A stretch of DNA of 64,000 nt. It comes from a virus. A program made the translations under genes and the position numbers. A model generated the notes under the pieces. It did no database searches. It was given only the letters and a program-made list of their open reading frames with translations, and was not told the origin of the DNA. The stretch's first letter is position 1. Every line of letters begins with the position of its first letter. The stretch covers positions 56,752-120,751 of IMG/VR virus record IMGVR_UViG_3300047510_002627, one strand, 5' to 3'. This document shows positions 45,867-56,057 of the stretch, piece by piece.

Positions 45867-47540
45867 ATGAATAAAAATAAACTGAATTCTGATTATATCT
45901 GCATTAATGGTGGGCATAATACGTCTATTACTTTTGTCGATAAAAACGATCAAATAAGAATTTTTGAATTTGAAAGATTCTGCAAAAAAAGATATGCGGG
46001 AATTTGGGAATTGTCAAAACGTGATGATAAATCCGAAGAGCGCAAAAAAGTAATTACTGAATTTTTAGAATATACTAAAACTCAGATTAAAGAATATCCT
46101 AAAGTTATTGGATTTAGTGAACTGAATCCAGTTGTACTTGAGTTTGTTTTGAGTGTCTTTCCTGGATGTCAATTTTATCAGATGGGACATCACATGTCTC
46201 ATTGTGCTGGAGCATATTATCAAAGTGGATTTAAAAGAGCACTGGCAATCTCAATAGATGGGGGAGGTCTTGATTATGATAATGAAACCAGTACTTTTAT
46301 TAGAAGTTACTCTATTTTTAAATATGAGGGAGATGAGTGTGAAGTAATCTCTCATACCAATGATGGCAAGAGCGAAATATGCAACCCAGGAATTTATGGT
46401 GCATTTGCATATTATGTAAGTGAAATTAAGAAAGATCTTAATGATGATGGAATACCTGAAAAGAATTCACTTGCGTATGCTGGAAAAATCATGGGTCTTG
46501 CTGCTTATGGTAAAGTGAGATTGGAATGGATAACTCCAATAAGAAATTTTTATATGAATCATCCAACAAAACATTGGAATTCATTTAATATGGAAGAGAA
46601 TGACATAGAAAATAAACTGTTTAAGGATATTGGTATTCAATTAACTCAAGATCACTTTAGTGGACAAGATAGTTATGACCTTGCCGCTACAAATCAATAT
46701 GTTTTTGAAGAATTATGCTTTTCCTTAATTAAAAAATATATCGATGTATACAATATTGATGTTGTATTTTCTGGGGGATCTGCTCTTAATGTTCTTTTCA
46801 ATCAAAAACTGGCAGAATATCTTGAACGTAAATCATTGAAATTATACATTCCTTCTCATCCAGGTGATGAGGGATTGTCTTTTGGGCATTATGTTAGTCT
46901 TCAACATGAATACATTGATCCCTCCCCTTATTGCGGAATTGATATCATGGATAGGGATAAACTAAGTTATTACTATGAAAAATATGATAAGCAAGATAAG
47001 GTCAAAGAAAGAAGTGTAAAACTTATAGTTGATCTGATTAAAGATGGAAAAATTGGGGGAATTATACAAGGGTATTCTGAAGTTGGACCTAGAGCACTTG
47101 GAAATAGAAGTATTATATGTGATCCTTCTATTCGTGATATGAAAGATATTTTAAACTCTAAAGTTAAATTTAGAGAATGGTTTAGACCTTTTGCTCCAGT
47201 TTGTAGAGAAGAAGATAGGGATTTATATTTTGTAAAATCGTATCCTTCCGAATACATGAGTTTTGCTCCAGAAGTAAAAGAAGAGTATCGTGATGTTTTG
47301 CCAGCAATTACACATCAAGACGGTACTGCTAGACTTCAAACTGTAACCTCTTGCCAGCATCAGTTGTTCTATGATATACTTACAGAATTGAGTGACAGGG
47401 GTAACATTGCTGTTATTATGAATACATCGTTTAATATTAGAGGTAATCCAATTCTCACTACATATGAGGATGCATTCCATGTACTGGAAAATACCGAATT
47501 GGATTTTATTGTTACTGAAGATTATTTGTTCATCAAATGA
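45867..47540 (+). CDS. NodU/CmcH-family carbamoyltransferase
   Basis: 557 residues. Transfers carbamoyl from carbamoyl phosphate to a sugar or antibiotic hydroxyl. The N-terminal Kae1/HypF-like part has HHMSHCAGA (H108, H109, H112) and [11 protein letters not shown]. The C-terminal domain opens with [15 protein letters not shown] near 402-415, and [11 protein letters not shown] is near the end. First gene of the sugar operon; its stop overlaps gmd by 4 bp. Confidence 0.92.
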   Translation: MNKNKLNSDYICINGGHNTSITFVDKNDQIRIFEFERFCKKRYAGIWELSKRDDKSEERKKVITEFLEYTKTQIKEYPKVIGFSELNPVVLEFVLSVFPGCQFYQMGHHMSHCAGAYYQSGFKRALAISIDGGGLDYDNETSTFIRSYSIFKYEGDECEVISHTNDGKSEICNPGIYGAFAYYVSEIKKDLNDDGIPEKNSLAYAGKIMGLAAYGKVRLEWITPIRNFYMNHPTKHWNSFNMEENDIENKLFKDIGIQLTQDHFSGQDSYDLAATNQYVFEELCFSLIKKYIDVYNIDVVFSGGSALNVLFNQKLAEYLERKSLKLYIPSHPGDEGLSFGHYVSLQHEYIDPSPYCGIDIMDRDKLSYYYEKYDKQDKVKERSVKLIVDLIKDGKIGGIIQGYSEVGPRALGNRSIICDPSIRDMKDILNSKVKFREWFRPFAPVCREEDRDLYFVKSYPSEYMSFAPEVKEEYRDVLPAITHQDGTARLQTVTSCQHQLFYDILTELSDRGNIAVIMNTSFNIRGNPILTTYEDAFHVLENTELDFIVTEDYLFIK

Positions 47541-48544
47541 AAAAAGCACTAATTACTGGCATCACTGGGCAAGATGGTTCTTATCTTGCTGAATTACTTT
47601 TGGATAAAGGTTACGAAGTACATGGAATCGTTAGAAGAAGTTCTCTCATCAATACGCATAGGATTGATCACATTTATGATAATATCAAGTTGCATTATGG
47701 CGATCTTACTGATTCTACTAACTTAATAAGAGTTATTCAAGAAGTTTGTCCTAATGAAATTTATAATCTTGGTGCCCAGAGTCATGTAAAGGTATCGTTT
47801 GAAATACCGGAATATACTGGGCAAGTTGATGCGCTTGGAACACTTCGTATCCTTGAAGCAGTTCGTATTCTTGGAATGGAGAATGATATTCGCATCTATC
47901 AGGCATCTACTTCAGAACTTTATGGTAAGGTTCAAGAGATTCCTCAGACGGAAACAACTCCTTTCTATCCAAGAAGTCCTTATGGTGTTGCTAAGATCTA
48001 TGGTTACTGGATTGTCAAAAACTATCGTGAGGCATATGGAATGTATGCTTGCACAGGGATTCTTTTTAATCATGAATCTCCTCGTCGTGGTGAGACATTT
48101 GTTACTCGTAAGATTACCAGAGGTTTCAAAGCAATGTCTGAAGGTAGGCAAAATGTTCTTAAACTGGGTAATCTGAATGCTCTTCGTGACTGGGGACACG
48201 CAAAAGATTATGTTGAGGCAATGTGGTTGATGCTTCAACAGGATGAACCTGATGATTTTGTAATTGCCACTGGTAAGCAGTACTCAGTTCGTGAGTTTGT
48301 AGAGAGATCAGCACCTTACTTTGGAATGGATATTGAATGGCAGTTTACTGATCAGGGAACCGAAGTTGGAATTGATAAGAACACTAGATTAGTTCGTATA
48401 ATTGTTGATTCCAAGTATTTCCGACCTGCTGAAGTGGAGACTTTATTGGGAGATGCCACCAAAGCAAAACAGAAATTGGGTTGGGAACCTAAAATTTCTT
48501 TTGATGAATTGGTAAAAGAAATGTGTGAAAGTGAGGGTAAATAA
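47537..48544 (+). CDS. gmd: GDP-mannose 4,6-dehydratase
   Basis: 335 residues. Converts GDP-D-mannose to GDP-4-keto-6-deoxymannose, the branch point for GDP-fucose, -colitose and -perosamine. Rossmann [51 protein letters not shown] (Tyr-x3-Lys), and [16 protein letters not shown] diagnostic of GMD. Central to the sugar route with the genes at 50116 and 51032. Confidence 0.96.
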   Translation: MKKALITGITGQDGSYLAELLLDKGYEVHGIVRRSSLINTHRIDHIYDNIKLHYGDLTDSTNLIRVIQEVCPNEIYNLGAQSHVKVSFEIPEYTGQVDALGTLRILEAVRILGMENDIRIYQASTSELYGKVQEIPQTETTPFYPRSPYGVAKIYGYWIVKNYREAYGMYACTGILFNHESPRRGETFVTRKITRGFKAMSEGRQNVLKLGNLNALRDWGHAKDYVEAMWLMLQQDEPDDFVIATGKQYSVREFVERSAPYFGMDIEWQFTDQGTEVGIDKNTRLVRIIVDSKYFRPAEVETLLGDATKAKQKLGWEPKISFDELVKEMCESEGK

Positions 48545-48546
48545 AA

Positions 48547-49485
48547 ATGACAAATTATATTGGTATTACTTGGTATGGTTATTTTGGAAATAATTTACAA
48601 CAACTTGCTGGATCTATTTTTTACGCAAAATGTTGCGAAGGTACGACAATAATCAATACTAGAAACCAATGTCACGACCCAAATTATGAATTAATGAATC
48701 AAATTGATCCACAGTTGGTAGTGGAAAAGGAATTTGATATTGAAGTTAAAACTGCCTCACCATTACACTGGGGTACTAATCATTACTATGGGCATATTTT
48801 TGAATACATTGATTACTCCAAATATTCAAAGTTTTTGGAAAGTAATATTATTAAAGTTTATAGGAATGAAATTTACAATATAATTAACAAAGTTTTTAAC
48901 TTTGATATGTTTAGTAAAGAACAATGGGATTTAGAAAATAGTCTTGTTATACATCTTAGATCTGGAGATGTAATAGAAGAAAATCCGCATCCCAGTTATA
49001 TACAATCTCCTTGGACTTATTTTAAAAAAATACTGGAAAAAGTTAACCCAAAAAAAGTTATCCTTTGTACAGGAAATCAAGGAACTAGGGTTTTAAATTC
49101 TAGCCAACTTACATTAAACCCTTGTTATGATAAAATTATATCTTTTTGCAATGGAAATAATATAGAAGTTGATTCCAGAATAAGAACTCAACAGGAAGAT
49201 GTCTATATACTATCTCATGCAAAGAACATAGTAGTTGGTGGAATTTCTAGTTTTTCTGCAATTTGCATTTACATGAACAAAGAAAACCCATCAGTATATT
49301 ATCCAATTTTCTTTGATGACTGTGATGATATAGAATTAAATAGATATCGTTATTTTAAGATATTTGATAATATGATAGATCTTCATTGCTATAAGTTTGA
49401 AGATTATTATGAAATGGGTAAATGGAAATGTGATTTTAAAACTATGATGGAATTTCCTGAAAATAAAATTAAAGAACTTGTTTAG
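48547..49485 (+). CDS. Putative fucosyltransferase-like glycosyltransferase
   Basis: 312 residues. Begins NYIGITWYGYFGNNLQQLAGSIFYA, like the G-x-(L)GNQ start of GT11, and has SLVIHLRSGDVI (His-x-Arg-x-Gly-Asp) typical of GDP-fucose-using enzymes. C-terminal half has AKNIVVGGISSFSAICIYMN. Closest general type is the alpha-1,2/1,6-fucosyltransferase group; linkage unknown. Confidence 0.6.
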   Translation: MTNYIGITWYGYFGNNLQQLAGSIFYAKCCEGTTIINTRNQCHDPNYELMNQIDPQLVVEKEFDIEVKTASPLHWGTNHYYGHIFEYIDYSKYSKFLESNIIKVYRNEIYNIINKVFNFDMFSKEQWDLENSLVIHLRSGDVIEENPHPSYIQSPWTYFKKILEKVNPKKVILCTGNQGTRVLNSSQLTLNPCYDKIISFCNGNNIEVDSRIRTQQEDVYILSHAKNIVVGGISSFSAICIYMNKENPSVYYPIFFDDCDDIELNRYRYFKIFDNMIDLHCYKFEDYYEMGKWKCDFKTMMEFPENKIKELV

Positions 49486-49487
49486 TT

Positions 49488-50114
49488 ATGGCAAATAAAA
49501 ATATTTTTATAGACTGTGGTACTCATTGTTTTCAAGGATTTAAAGATTTTGCGAACAAGTATAATATAGATTCTAACTGGGATTGCTACTGTTTTGAAGC
49601 AAATCCCTTTACTTACAATGAATCTAAAAAGTATTACAATGAACTTATATCCAGTGGATATAATATAACACATTACAATCGGGCAGTGTCTAATAAGACT
49701 GGTAAAATAAAAGTTAATTGTTCCTTGGAATGGGATAAAGATCCAAATAATAAAGAGTCTTATTTTAATCAAGGATCGAATATTTTAGATAATCCTCCAA
49801 ATTGGGAGCAATGTGTCAACAGAAATTATGATTATATTTCTAATGATGTCTTTGTAGATTGTGAAGATTTTTCTAATTTTATTTTAAGTAATTGTAATTC
49901 CGATGATTATGTTTTAATTAAGATGGATATTGAGGGGTCAGAATTTGATGTTTTGTCTTCTTTGATTGAAACTAATGCTTACAAACTAATCAATGAAATA
50001 TATTGTGAATGGCACCATAGATTTTTTAATGATCAAAGAGAATATCATAAATTATCTGAAAATATTAAACGTACTTTTTTAGAAAATAATATTTTGTTGT
50101 ATGACTGGATCTAA
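49488..50114 (+). CDS. FkbM-type methyltransferase 1
   Basis: 208 residues. SAM-dependent O-methylation, often of sugars. FIDCGTHCFQGF is the motif I loop, CYCFEANPF matches the FkbM pattern (x-FEP/ANP), and VLIKMDIEGSEFDVL is the typical D-x-E-G-x-E motif. Begins 3 bp after the previous stop. Confidence 0.82.
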   Translation: MANKNIFIDCGTHCFQGFKDFANKYNIDSNWDCYCFEANPFTYNESKKYYNELISSGYNITHYNRAVSNKTGKIKVNCSLEWDKDPNNKESYFNQGSNILDNPPNWEQCVNRNYDYISNDVFVDCEDFSNFILSNCNSDDYVLIKMDIEGSEFDVLSSLIETNAYKLINEIYCEWHHRFFNDQREYHKLSENIKRTFLENNILLYDWI

Positions 50115-50115
50115 A

Positions 50116-51042
50116 ATGAAAAATGACTCTAAAATTTTAGTTGCTGGTGCCTATGGAATGGTAGGCAGAGCAATTGTTAAAAATCTTGAAAAAAATGGAT
50201 ATACAAACATCATCAAAGGAACTCGGGATGATGTGGATTTCACAGATCAAGATGAAACCGAACGATATTTCTGTTCGGAAGAACCTGAGTATGTTTTTCT
50301 TGCTGCCGCTAAAGTCGGTGGCATCATGGCAAACAAAAGATACAAAGCAGATTTTTTAACTGAAAATCTTCAGATTCAAACAAATATTATTCAAAGTTCT
50401 TACAATTTTGGTGTTAATAAACTTCTATTCCTTGGGTCTTCCTGCATTTATCCAAAATTAGCAACTCAACCGATTACAGAAGATCAGTTGATGACAGGTC
50501 CTCTTGAACCAACAAATGATGGATATGCCCTTGCTAAAATTGCAGGAATTAAAATGTGTCAGGCATATAATGAGCAGTATGGATTTAATGCTATTTCATT
50601 GATGCCTACTAATCTTTATGGACCTAATGATAACTTTGATTTGGAAACATCTCATGTTCTTCCTGGATTTATTGCCAAGTTTCATAATGCAAAAGAATCT
50701 GGTGAAATTCCTCTTATGTGGGGAGATGGATCTCCCTTCAGAGAATTTTTACATGTAGATGATCTTGCAGATGCCTGCCTTTTCCTTATGGAAAATTATG
50801 ATAGTCCAGAAATTATTAATGTTGGTACTGGCAAAGATATTACGATTAAAGAATTGGCAAAAACTATTGCTAAGGTTGTTGGATATGAAGGAGACATTGC
50901 TTGGGATACAAATAAACCTAACGGAACTCCAAGAAAATTATTAAATGTTGACAAACTACATAGTCTTGGATGGAAGCATTCTATAGAATTGGAAGCAGGA
51001 TTAAAGAAAACTTACGAATGGTATTTGAAGAATGAAAAATAA
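50116..51042 (+). CDS. fcl: GDP-fucose synthetase / GDP-colitose synthase-type epimerase-reductase
   Basis: 308 residues from ATG 50116; the frame runs back to 50101 inside the previous gene. SDR enzyme; Fcl makes GDP-L-fucose from the Gmd product, and the ColC type makes GDP-L-colitose from the 3-deoxy intermediate. Rossmann GAYGMVGRAI, FLAAAKVGGI, LFLGSSCIYPK and DGYALAKIAG (Tyr-x3-Lys) are typical. The next gene encodes a ColD-like enzyme, so the in vivo substrate is open. Overlaps that gene by 11 bp. Confidence 0.9.
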   Translation: MKNDSKILVAGAYGMVGRAIVKNLEKNGYTNIIKGTRDDVDFTDQDETERYFCSEEPEYVFLAAAKVGGIMANKRYKADFLTENLQIQTNIIQSSYNFGVNKLLFLGSSCIYPKLATQPITEDQLMTGPLEPTNDGYALAKIAGIKMCQAYNEQYGFNAISLMPTNLYGPNDNFDLETSHVLPGFIAKFHNAKESGEIPLMWGDGSPFREFLHVDDLADACLFLMENYDSPEIINVGTGKDITIKELAKTIAKVVGYEGDIAWDTNKPNGTPRKLLNVDKLHSLGWKHSIELEAGLKKTYEWYLKNEK

Positions 51043-52198
51043 AATTACTTGGCCTTTGATGAAAGATAACATGACCCTTGGCGATAGGGTTAAGATGGCA
51101 AATTTTTGTTTGACTTCTAATAAATTTACTAATGGATCTAAAGTCAGGCAATTTGAGAATGAGTGGGCAGCATGGGTTGGGAGTGAATATGCTCTTTATG
51201 TTTCTTCTGGAAGCACCGCTAACTATTTACTCCTTGCTGCAGTCAAAGAAGTATTTGGATTGAAGAATGGGGACAAAGTAGTTGTACCTGCCTGCACTTG
51301 GGTTACCAATATCAACCCAGTATTTCAACTGGGGTTTCATCCAATTTTTTGCGATGTTGACATTAATTCATTTACATTTAATGAAGATAATTTGAGATAT
51401 ATTGCTGAAAAGCATCCAGATATTAAATTGGTGTTCACCACTCATTTGATGGGATTTCCTGCTCCCGTAGAAAGATATCGAGAAATTTTCCCGAATGCTT
51501 TATTTTTGGATGATGTTTGTGAATCTCATGGGGCTAAAAATTTTAATGGATCAAAGGTAGGTTCAGATAGTCTTGGTGCTACTTTTAGTTTTTATTTTGG
51601 ACACCATATGTCCACTATTGAAGGTGGTATGATTTGCACCAACGATTGGAGAATCTATGATATGATGAGACTTAAAAGAAGTCATGGTCTTGCAAGAGAA
51701 TCTGATGAAAAAGAAGTCTATTATGAAACGTATAAAGATTTAAATCAACAATTTCTTTTTGTTACTGATGGATACAACTTTAGAAATCATGAGTTGTGTG
51801 CAATTTTGGGAATGTCACAACTTAAAAGACTTGATGGTATGATTGAAAAAAGAAATAATAACTATAAAAAATTTATAAAAATCCTATCAAATCATTGTCA
51901 TAAAGTTCATATACCCTGTGTTCCCGAAGGCATTAGTAGTTTCTGTTTTCCTTTAGTGTTTTATAGTAAGCAGTTAAAGGAAAAATTTGAATTAATATGT
52001 AAAAAAAGAAATGTTGAATATAGACCTATTATTGGAGGAAATCTTTTAGTTCAACCATACTTGAAGCAGTATTCAATCACTAATAATAAAAATAATTTTG
52101 TTGATATTATTCATGATTGCGGATTATATCTTGGAAATAACCAATTTATTGGCGACAGAGAATTGAGTGAATTGAATTTAATGCTTGAGGAATTATGA
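51032..52198 (+). CDS. DegT-family enzyme without the PLP lysine, ColD/RfbH-like sugar 3-dehydratase
   Basis: 388 residues. Overall DegT/DnrJ/EryC1/StrS fold: GSTANYLLLAA, VPACTWVTNINPVF, DDVCESHGA (PLP Asp). At the usual lysine place (six before Glu of EGG) it has FYFGHHMSTIEGG with H191-H192. In ColD and RfbH/E1 enzymes a histidine replaces this lysine and the product is a 3-deoxysugar, not an aminosugar. With Gmd present, GDP-4-keto-6-deoxymannose 3-dehydration is likely. Overlaps the next gene by 4 bp. Confidence 0.82.
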   Translation: MKNKITWPLMKDNMTLGDRVKMANFCLTSNKFTNGSKVRQFENEWAAWVGSEYALYVSSGSTANYLLLAAVKEVFGLKNGDKVVVPACTWVTNINPVFQLGFHPIFCDVDINSFTFNEDNLRYIAEKHPDIKLVFTTHLMGFPAPVERYREIFPNALFLDDVCESHGAKNFNGSKVGSDSLGATFSFYFGHHMSTIEGGMICTNDWRIYDMMRLKRSHGLARESDEKEVYYETYKDLNQQFLFVTDGYNFRNHELCAILGMSQLKRLDGMIEKRNNNYKKFIKILSNHCHKVHIPCVPEGISSFCFPLVFYSKQLKEKFELICKKRNVEYRPIIGGNLLVQPYLKQYSITNNKNNFVDIIHDCGLYLGNNQFIGDRELSELNLMLEEL

Positions 52199-52992
52199 GT
52201 TTTTCTATTAATCATCTTGGTAACAATGGGCATCTTGGAAATCAAATGTTCCAGTATGCATTTGTGAAGGCTATGTCCGTTAAGCACAAACGATCTTTTT
52301 ATATACCTCCATCTGATGTTTTTGGTAAGTATTACTATCAAGATCTTTTTAGCAATATCGATGAAGCATTTAATATTGAATGTAAACGTTCGATGACGGA
52401 CTATGGAAATCTTGTCGAACGATTTTTTCATTTTGATGAAGATTTATTTGAAAATCCTCCAGAGCAAGATATTAATTATGTTGGGTTTTTTCAGAGTGAA
52501 AAGTATTTCAAACACATTGAAAAGGAATTGAGAAATAAAGATTTTCAATTTAAAAGAGAAATTCAAAATGCATGTGAACCAATTATTGCGGAAATGCATA
52601 ACGATGATTGTATCGGTATACACATAAGAAGAAATGATTTTCTGAAAAATCCAAATCATCCAGTGCAACCAAACTCATATTACGAAAAGGCATTATCCGA
52701 ATTTGATAATGATCTTCCCGTATATGTTTTTTCAGATGACCCAGAATGGTGTATGCAGCAAAAGATTTTTGAAGAAGATAGATTTTCTGTTTCTGAGATT
52801 GGAGATGCGTACATGGATTTGTATCTCCTTTCTCAATGCACTCATCACATCATTTGCAATAGTACGTTTGGATGGTGGGGAGCTTGGTTGGCAAATAGTA
52901 TAAATGTTATAGCACCCAAAAATTGGTTTGCTGGTGACTGCAAAGACCATGATACTAAAGATTTGTATTTAAATCATTGGAGAATTTTATGA
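52195..52992 (+). CDS. GT11 alpha-1,2-fucosyltransferase-like (copy 1)
   Basis: 265 residues. GNNGHLGNQMFQYAFVKAM near the start and CIGIHIRRNDFLKNPNHP at mid length are the GT11 motifs (G-x-LGNQ-M-F and H-x-R-R-x-D). End has HHIICNSTFGWWGAWLAN, the family third motif. GDP-fucose or a related GDP-deoxysugar is the likely donor. The gene at 56883 is a clear paralogue. Confidence 0.88.
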   Translation: MSFSINHLGNNGHLGNQMFQYAFVKAMSVKHKRSFYIPPSDVFGKYYYQDLFSNIDEAFNIECKRSMTDYGNLVERFFHFDEDLFENPPEQDINYVGFFQSEKYFKHIEKELRNKDFQFKREIQNACEPIIAEMHNDDCIGIHIRRNDFLKNPNHPVQPNSYYEKALSEFDNDLPVYVFSDDPEWCMQQKIFEEDRFSVSEIGDAYMDLYLLSQCTHHIICNSTFGWWGAWLANSINVIAPKNWFAGDCKDHDTKDLYLNHWRIL

Positions 52993-53786
52993 AGACGTGT
53001 ATTATAACTTATACTAATCGAAAGTTTGTATCAAAAGTACAAACAATGATTACTGAAATTAGAGAAATTGGAAAATATACCGAAGACATTGTTGTTATCA
53101 TTGGAGAAGATCTAAAAGATGAATTGGAATATATTGGTGATGATAGAGTTATTGTAAAATATTTTCCAGAAATTGATAGAGAAGAAAGTATTGCAAAACT
53201 GAGAAAAAAACCAATTACTGAGGGATTGGGAAATCCTGAGTTTAATAAAACATTTATGTGGCATAAACTCTACGCTTTTCATCCATTCTTCAAACAATGG
53301 GATAAGTGTTTTGCTATGGATGGTGGAATGAAAATTTTCAAACCATTAGATAAAATATTAAATCTCGATTGTAAAAATTCTATTCTAGCTCATTATGATG
53401 GATATCCAACTAATAATGATTGGAAATTGAGAAGACAATTTGATGATACTCAATTCCCAGAAATTTTTGCAGAATTGGAAAGTGAATTTGATTTGGATAT
53501 TGATTACTTTCAAGCAACAATGTTCATTTATGATACTTTTTTACTTAAAGAAGATACTTTTGATACTATCATTGATCTTTCTAAGAAATATTTCACCAGT
53601 AAACTTACGGATCAAGGTATAGTAAATCTATATTTTAATAATAAAAAGTATTATAACGTTTGGAAGCAAATTCAAATTAAGGATCATGAAACTTATTATT
53701 ATGATTATATGGAAAGAGATAATTTGAATTATACAAATTACATAATGTTAAAAAGAGCACATACTTGTCCTCATTGGAGACCTTAA
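52989..53786 (+). CDS. Glycosyltransferase-like protein, GT-A type
   Basis: 265 residues from ATG 52989; a TTG 12 bp upstream overlaps GT11. IITYTNRKFVSKVQTMI, KCFAMDGGMKIFKPL with a D-x-(G/D)-type sugar-nucleotide site, then IDYFQATMFIYDTFLL and a C-terminal AHTCPHWRP. Resembles GT8-like enzymes in layout; family not certain. Confidence 0.6.
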   Translation: MKTCIITYTNRKFVSKVQTMITEIREIGKYTEDIVVIIGEDLKDELEYIGDDRVIVKYFPEIDREESIAKLRKKPITEGLGNPEFNKTFMWHKLYAFHPFFKQWDKCFAMDGGMKIFKPLDKILNLDCKNSILAHYDGYPTNNDWKLRRQFDDTQFPEIFAELESEFDLDIDYFQATMFIYDTFLLKEDTFDTIIDLSKKYFTSKLTDQGIVNLYFNNKKYYNVWKQIQIKDHETYYYDYMERDNLNYTNYIMLKRAHTCPHWRP

Positions 53787-54536
53787 ATGAAATCCATCAG
53801 TTTAGCTATACCGTTTTATAATACCTCTAAATTTTTTTTAGATTGTATTAAATATTCTATTGATAATGAATTTGTTTCTGAAATTGTAGTAAATGATGAT
53901 TGCTCCAATTCAGAAGAATGGAAGAATCTTAACGTATTGGTGAAAACTTTAGGCAGTGAAAAAATTAAAATTTTTAGAAACGATAAAAATGTTAAAGCAT
54001 TTAGAAACAAATATATAACTGTAAACAGGTGTACAAACGAATGGGTATATTTGTTGGATAGTGATAATTATCCATTTGAAAATAATTATGACATTTTAAA
54101 AGAAGTTGACCAAACTTTAGAATACATCTGTTATTCTCCTTGTAAATTATTTTGCAAGTATGATCATCAATATGAATATCAAACTATATCAGATTACTCG
54201 TTTAAATATGATTTGATAGGAATTGAAGAATCAAAAGATGCAATATTTAAAAAGACGAAGTGGTTTGATTGGTTTTTAAACACTGGAAATTATTTCTTTA
54301 ATAGAAATTTTTATTTGGACAGTTTGAAAGAAGCATTTTTAGATGAGTCTGTTCCTTTGTTGGATGCTGATACTGCGGCGGCTTTTTATTTTTGGTTAAA
54401 AAACAATGGACAATTTAAAGTTATTCAAAATTTATCTCACAACCATAGACTTAGAGATGATAGTAACTGGTATTCTTGCGGCCAAAATTCTCAATTGTCC
54501 GTAGATTATTACAAAGAATTAATTACAGATTTATGA
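53787..54536 (+). CDS. GT2-like glycosyltransferase
   Basis: 249 residues. SISLAIPFYNTSKFFLDC, IVVNDDCSNSEEW, then EWVYLLDSDNYPFENN (D-x-D metal motif). Single-domain GT-A without membrane segments. Overlaps the next gene by 4 bp and abuts the previous one. Confidence 0.8.
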   Translation: MKSISLAIPFYNTSKFFLDCIKYSIDNEFVSEIVVNDDCSNSEEWKNLNVLVKTLGSEKIKIFRNDKNVKAFRNKYITVNRCTNEWVYLLDSDNYPFENNYDILKEVDQTLEYICYSPCKLFCKYDHQYEYQTISDYSFKYDLIGIEESKDAIFKKTKWFDWFLNTGNYFFNRNFYLDSLKEAFLDESVPLLDADTAAAFYFWLKNNGQFKVIQNLSHNHRLRDDSNWYSCGQNSQLSVDYYKELITDL

Positions 54537-55405
54537 TACGTATTGCTGAAGTTCCTGAGGCATTTATGCCTCCTTTGCCAAATGTATATCCTCCACATCA
54601 AGGAACAAATCCAATGATTGAAGAGAGGGCATATTCTTTCTTTTCGTCAAAAGAAGAATTGGAGTCTGATTATATTTACATACCAATTCAATGGACTTCT
54701 TGGCACATTGATAATAATTACGGACAAAACACAAGTCCTCTAATTGAATTTTGTAATCAATTGACCGAGAAACATCCAAATGAAAAGTTTTTTACTGTGG
54801 TTCAATATGATGGTGGAACATTAGTTCCAATTGATAACTGTAAGATATTCGCTTCTTCTGGAAGTTTTAGTTCTCCAATTGGAAAAGATTCTTTATATGA
54901 ACCTATTCCACTTTTGTGTGATCCCCATAATGGATTACCTAAGGAAGTGAGAGAGTATAAAGTTGGATTTGTTGGGAGAGATACTCATCATGTGAGATCT
55001 AAAATGTATGAGATTCTTTCTAAAATACCAGATTATAAATTTGTTATGAATGCTTACCATAATCAAACTGAAATTTTTCGTGAGGTTTTATATAATTCAG
55101 TATTTGCACTTTCTCCACGGGGTTTTGGTTCAGCTTCATTTAGAATGTATGAGGCAATTCAAATGCAATGCGTTCCAATTTACATTACTGATGAATTTTG
55201 GTTGCCCTTTACAGAATACATCGATTGGAGTAAAATGTGTTTGTTGATTGATGTTGATGAAATTCACACAATACCAAACAAAGTTGATCAATTATTAGAA
55301 AGTGGGGAATATCAAAACATGATAGATTATGGGCAGGAGATATATGAAAAACATTTAACTTGGGATGGATGTCTAAATACGATTGCTAAAATTTTAAGAC
55401 CATAA
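54533..55405 (+). CDS. Exostosin-family glycosyltransferase
   Basis: 290 residues from ATG 54533; frame upstream overlaps the previous gene. RIAEVPEAFMPPLPNVYPPHQGTN, KVGFVGRDTHHVRSKM, then FALSPRGFGSASFRMYEAIQMQCVPIYITDEFWLPF, the exostosin (GT47-type) C-terminal donor site. GT-B fold, donor unknown. Confidence 0.82.
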   Translation: MIRIAEVPEAFMPPLPNVYPPHQGTNPMIEERAYSFFSSKEELESDYIYIPIQWTSWHIDNNYGQNTSPLIEFCNQLTEKHPNEKFFTVVQYDGGTLVPIDNCKIFASSGSFSSPIGKDSLYEPIPLLCDPHNGLPKEVREYKVGFVGRDTHHVRSKMYEILSKIPDYKFVMNAYHNQTEIFREVLYNSVFALSPRGFGSASFRMYEAIQMQCVPIYITDEFWLPFTEYIDWSKMCLLIDVDEIHTIPNKVDQLLESGEYQNMIDYGQEIYEKHLTWDGCLNTIAKILRP

Positions 55406-55427
55406 TAAAAATAATCTGAGGTGTACT

Positions 55428-56057
55428 ATGTTATTGGATTTCAATCAAATTTTAAAAAAATACAATATGGATATAACAGGAATTATTCATATTGGTGCCC
55501 ACTATGGAGATGAGGTTATTGATAATTATATTGTCAATGGTATAACAGATATCATTCTTTTTGAACCAGTTTCAAGAACATTTGATATTCTTGAAGACAG
55601 GATGAAAGATTTGAATGCCAATATCTCTGCTTATCAAGTAGCACTTGGAAGTGAAAAAGGAAAGGCATCCATAAACATAAACACCAATAATGACGGAAAA
55701 AGTTCATCACTATTAAAACCAAAGCAACATCTTATTGATCACTCTTGGGTTCTTTTTGATGGTACAGAAGAAGTTGAAGTAGATACTTTAGATAGTTACG
55801 ATACTGGGAATGCTAATTTTATTAATATCGATGTGCAGGGGTATGAATTAGAAGTATTCAAAGGATCTCAAAATACACTTACAAAAATAGATTATATTAT
55901 TAGTGAAGTTAATAGAGCTGAAATGTATGAACAAAATGTTTTAGTAACTGATTTAGATAATTATCTTTCGCAATATGGGTTTAAACGAGTAGAAACTTTT
56001 TGGCCCACAGAAGAATACAATTGGGGTGATGCTCTTTATATTAAAGAAAAGCAATGA
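55428..56057 (+). CDS. FkbM-type methyltransferase 2
   Basis: 209 residues, behind GAGG. GIIHIGAHYGDEV (motif I), DIILFEPVSRTFDIL, VEVDTLDSY and FINIDVQGYELEVFKGSQ, the classical FkbM order. Distinct from the gene at 49488. Stop overlaps the next start. Confidence 0.9.
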   Translation: MLLDFNQILKKYNMDITGIIHIGAHYGDEVIDNYIVNGITDIILFEPVSRTFDILEDRMKDLNANISAYQVALGSEKGKASININTNNDGKSSSLLKPKQHLIDHSWVLFDGTEEVEVDTLDSYDTGNANFINIDVQGYELEVFKGSQNTLTKIDYIISEVNRAEMYEQNVLVTDLDNYLSQYGFKRVETFWPTEEYNWGDALYIKEKQ

